From contig JBDHUT010000042.1 in the NCBI GenBank assembly GCA_039809305.1, positions 1 to 5,278 on the forward strand: a stretch of DNA of 5,278 nucleotides, in the 5' to 3' direction. Origin of the DNA: JALHNF01 sp039809305 (GTDB taxonomy: Bacteria; Patescibacteriota; Minisyncoccia; Phycocordibacterales; UBA5272). The translations under genes were made by a program, and so were the position numbers. Under the pieces are notes generated by a model, which searched no databases, was not told where the DNA came from, and worked only from the letters and a program-made list of their open reading frames with translations. Shown here piece by piece: positions 4,473 through 5,278 of the stretch (position 1 is the first letter of the stretch; each line of letters opens with the position of its first letter).

Positions 4473-5278
4473 ATGTTTGAATTTCTTAAGAAGATTATAC
4501 CAGGCTCATCTCAAGGAGGTCACGGATCAAGTGTGCTTGGTATTGATATTGGAAGTTCTGCTATTAAAGTAGTCCAACTCCGAAAGAAAGATGGTAAGGC
4601 GGTTTTAGAAACATATGGTGCACTCGCACTCGGTCCGTATGCAGGTCTCGAAGTTGGACAAGCAACAAACCTTGATCAGACAAAAATTGCCCAAGCCCTC
4701 ACTGATATTATTCGAGAGGCTAAGGTGACAACAAAAGATTGTGCTATTGCTATCCCCCTTTCTGCGAGTCTAGTGCGCACTGTTACGCTTCCGCGTGTGA
4801 CGGAAAAAGAACTTGCTACCATGGTGCCTATTGAGGCAAGAAAATATATTCCCGTACCGATCGGAGAGGTCAGTCTTGATTGGTGGGTTATTCCAAATCA
4901 AGCATTTGAAAGTGAAAATGAAGATGAGGCCAATCGTGTTCCTAAAGTCGAGGTACTTATTGCTGCCATTCACAATGAAACGGTGGAGAAGTATAAAGTT
5001 ATAAGTCAGACTGCGGGACTTGTGCCAACATTTTATGAAATAGAATTGTTCAGCACTGTACGCTCTGTGTTACGTCGTGAAATGTCACCGACGTTAGTTA
5101 TTGATATTGGCGCAGGTGCAACAAAAGTCTCGCTAGTTGAGCGAGGAGTACTTAAGCGCTCACATCATATTAATCGTAGATCACAAGATATTACGCTCGC
5201 AATAGCTCGATCATTTGGTGTTTCTGTGAAACAAGCTGAAGACATGAAGCGTCGCTACGGTACGCTTGGAAAAAAAGA
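4473..5278 (+). CDS. pilM: Type IV pilus assembly ATPase PilM, N-terminal part (runs off window)
   Basis: The frame is open from ATG 4473 to the end of the window: 268 residues, with the C-terminus missing (PilM is usually about 350-380). It is an actin-fold (FtsA/SHS2-type) protein. Phosphate loop 1 is GIDIGSSAIKVVQL (23-36), phosphate loop 2 is VIDIGAGATKVSLV (209-222). Between them lies the PilM-typical stretch LPRVTEKELATMVPIEARKY (106-125) with IPVP and LDWWVI after it. PilM sits on the cytoplasmic face of the inner membrane, binds the PilN N-terminus and couples the PilN/PilO platform to the pilus motor. The first 20 residues (MFEFLKKIIPG plus Gly/Ser) are the usual short leader of this family. 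No SD is present; an extended -10 lies just upstream. Downstream genes, expected to include pilN and pilO, are outside the window. Confidence 0.95.
   Translation, partial: MFEFLKKIIPGSSQGGHGSSVLGIDIGSSAIKVVQLRKKDGKAVLETYGALALGPYAGLEVGQATNLDQTKIAQALTDIIREAKVTTKDCAIAIPLSASLVRTVTLPRVTEKELATMVPIEARKYIPVPIGEVSLDWWVIPNQAFESENEDEANRVPKVEVLIAAIHNETVEKYKVISQTAGLVPTFYEIELFSTVRSVLRREMSPTLVIDIGAGATKVSLVERGVLKRSHHINRRSQDITLAIARSFGVSVKQAEDMKRRYGTLGKK

Noticed and set aside
4770..5004. Two short frames (one on each strand) within pilM
   Set aside because: Both lie inside the continuous pilM frame, which carries the actin-fold phosphate loops and PilM signatures.

Overview
The window looks like chromosomal DNA of a reduced-genome bacterium of the Candidate Phyla Radiation (Patescibacteria, most likely a Parcubacteria-type lineage). 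This is inferred from short intergenic gaps, AT-rich coding sequence (about 38% GC where counted), a small SD-poor gene set, a DEAD-box helicase with a low-complexity Arg/Gly/Ser/His N-terminus, a tiny single-RRM protein, and a ComF/PilM pair from the natural-transformation and type IV pilus machinery. All genes read with TGA as stop. No mobile element, tRNA, rRNA or CRISPR array is visible.

Layout. Bases 1-299 (minus strand) hold the N-terminal part of a secreted protein with a clear signal peptide; it has about 50% GC and is the only gene with a strong Shine-Dalgarno site. A 313-bp divergent intergenic region (300-612) follows, with promoter candidates for both sides, a cluster of TGTAT/ATACA words and a structured leader. 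Next come a DEAD-box RNA helicase (613-1932), an RRM RNA-binding protein (2086-2385, also preceded by a leader hairpin) and a strong intrinsic terminator (2396-2429). After the terminator lie a YciB/IspZ-family inner-membrane protein (2469-3047) and an NfsB-like FMN nitroreductase (3058-3741), which are 10 bp apart. Convergent to these is a ComF-family phosphoribosyltransferase (minus strand, 3776-4420), and 52 bp beyond it, divergently, starts pilM (4473 to the window end, 3' partial).

How the genes fit together. The helicase and RRM protein form an RNA-remodelling block; both carry Arg/Gly-rich tails and both have inverted repeats in their leaders, consistent with post-transcriptional (possibly cold-shock-type) control. 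ComF and PilM suggest DNA uptake and type IV pili. YciB and the nitroreductase are housekeeping envelope and redox genes.

The most interesting pattern is not a new protein system. Three successive plus-strand genes (yciB, nitroreductase, pilM) each have a TATAAT-like box ending 9-10 nt before the start codon and no Shine-Dalgarno sequence, which predicts leaderless or near-leaderless mRNAs. I see no convincing evidence of an undescribed multi-gene system here.
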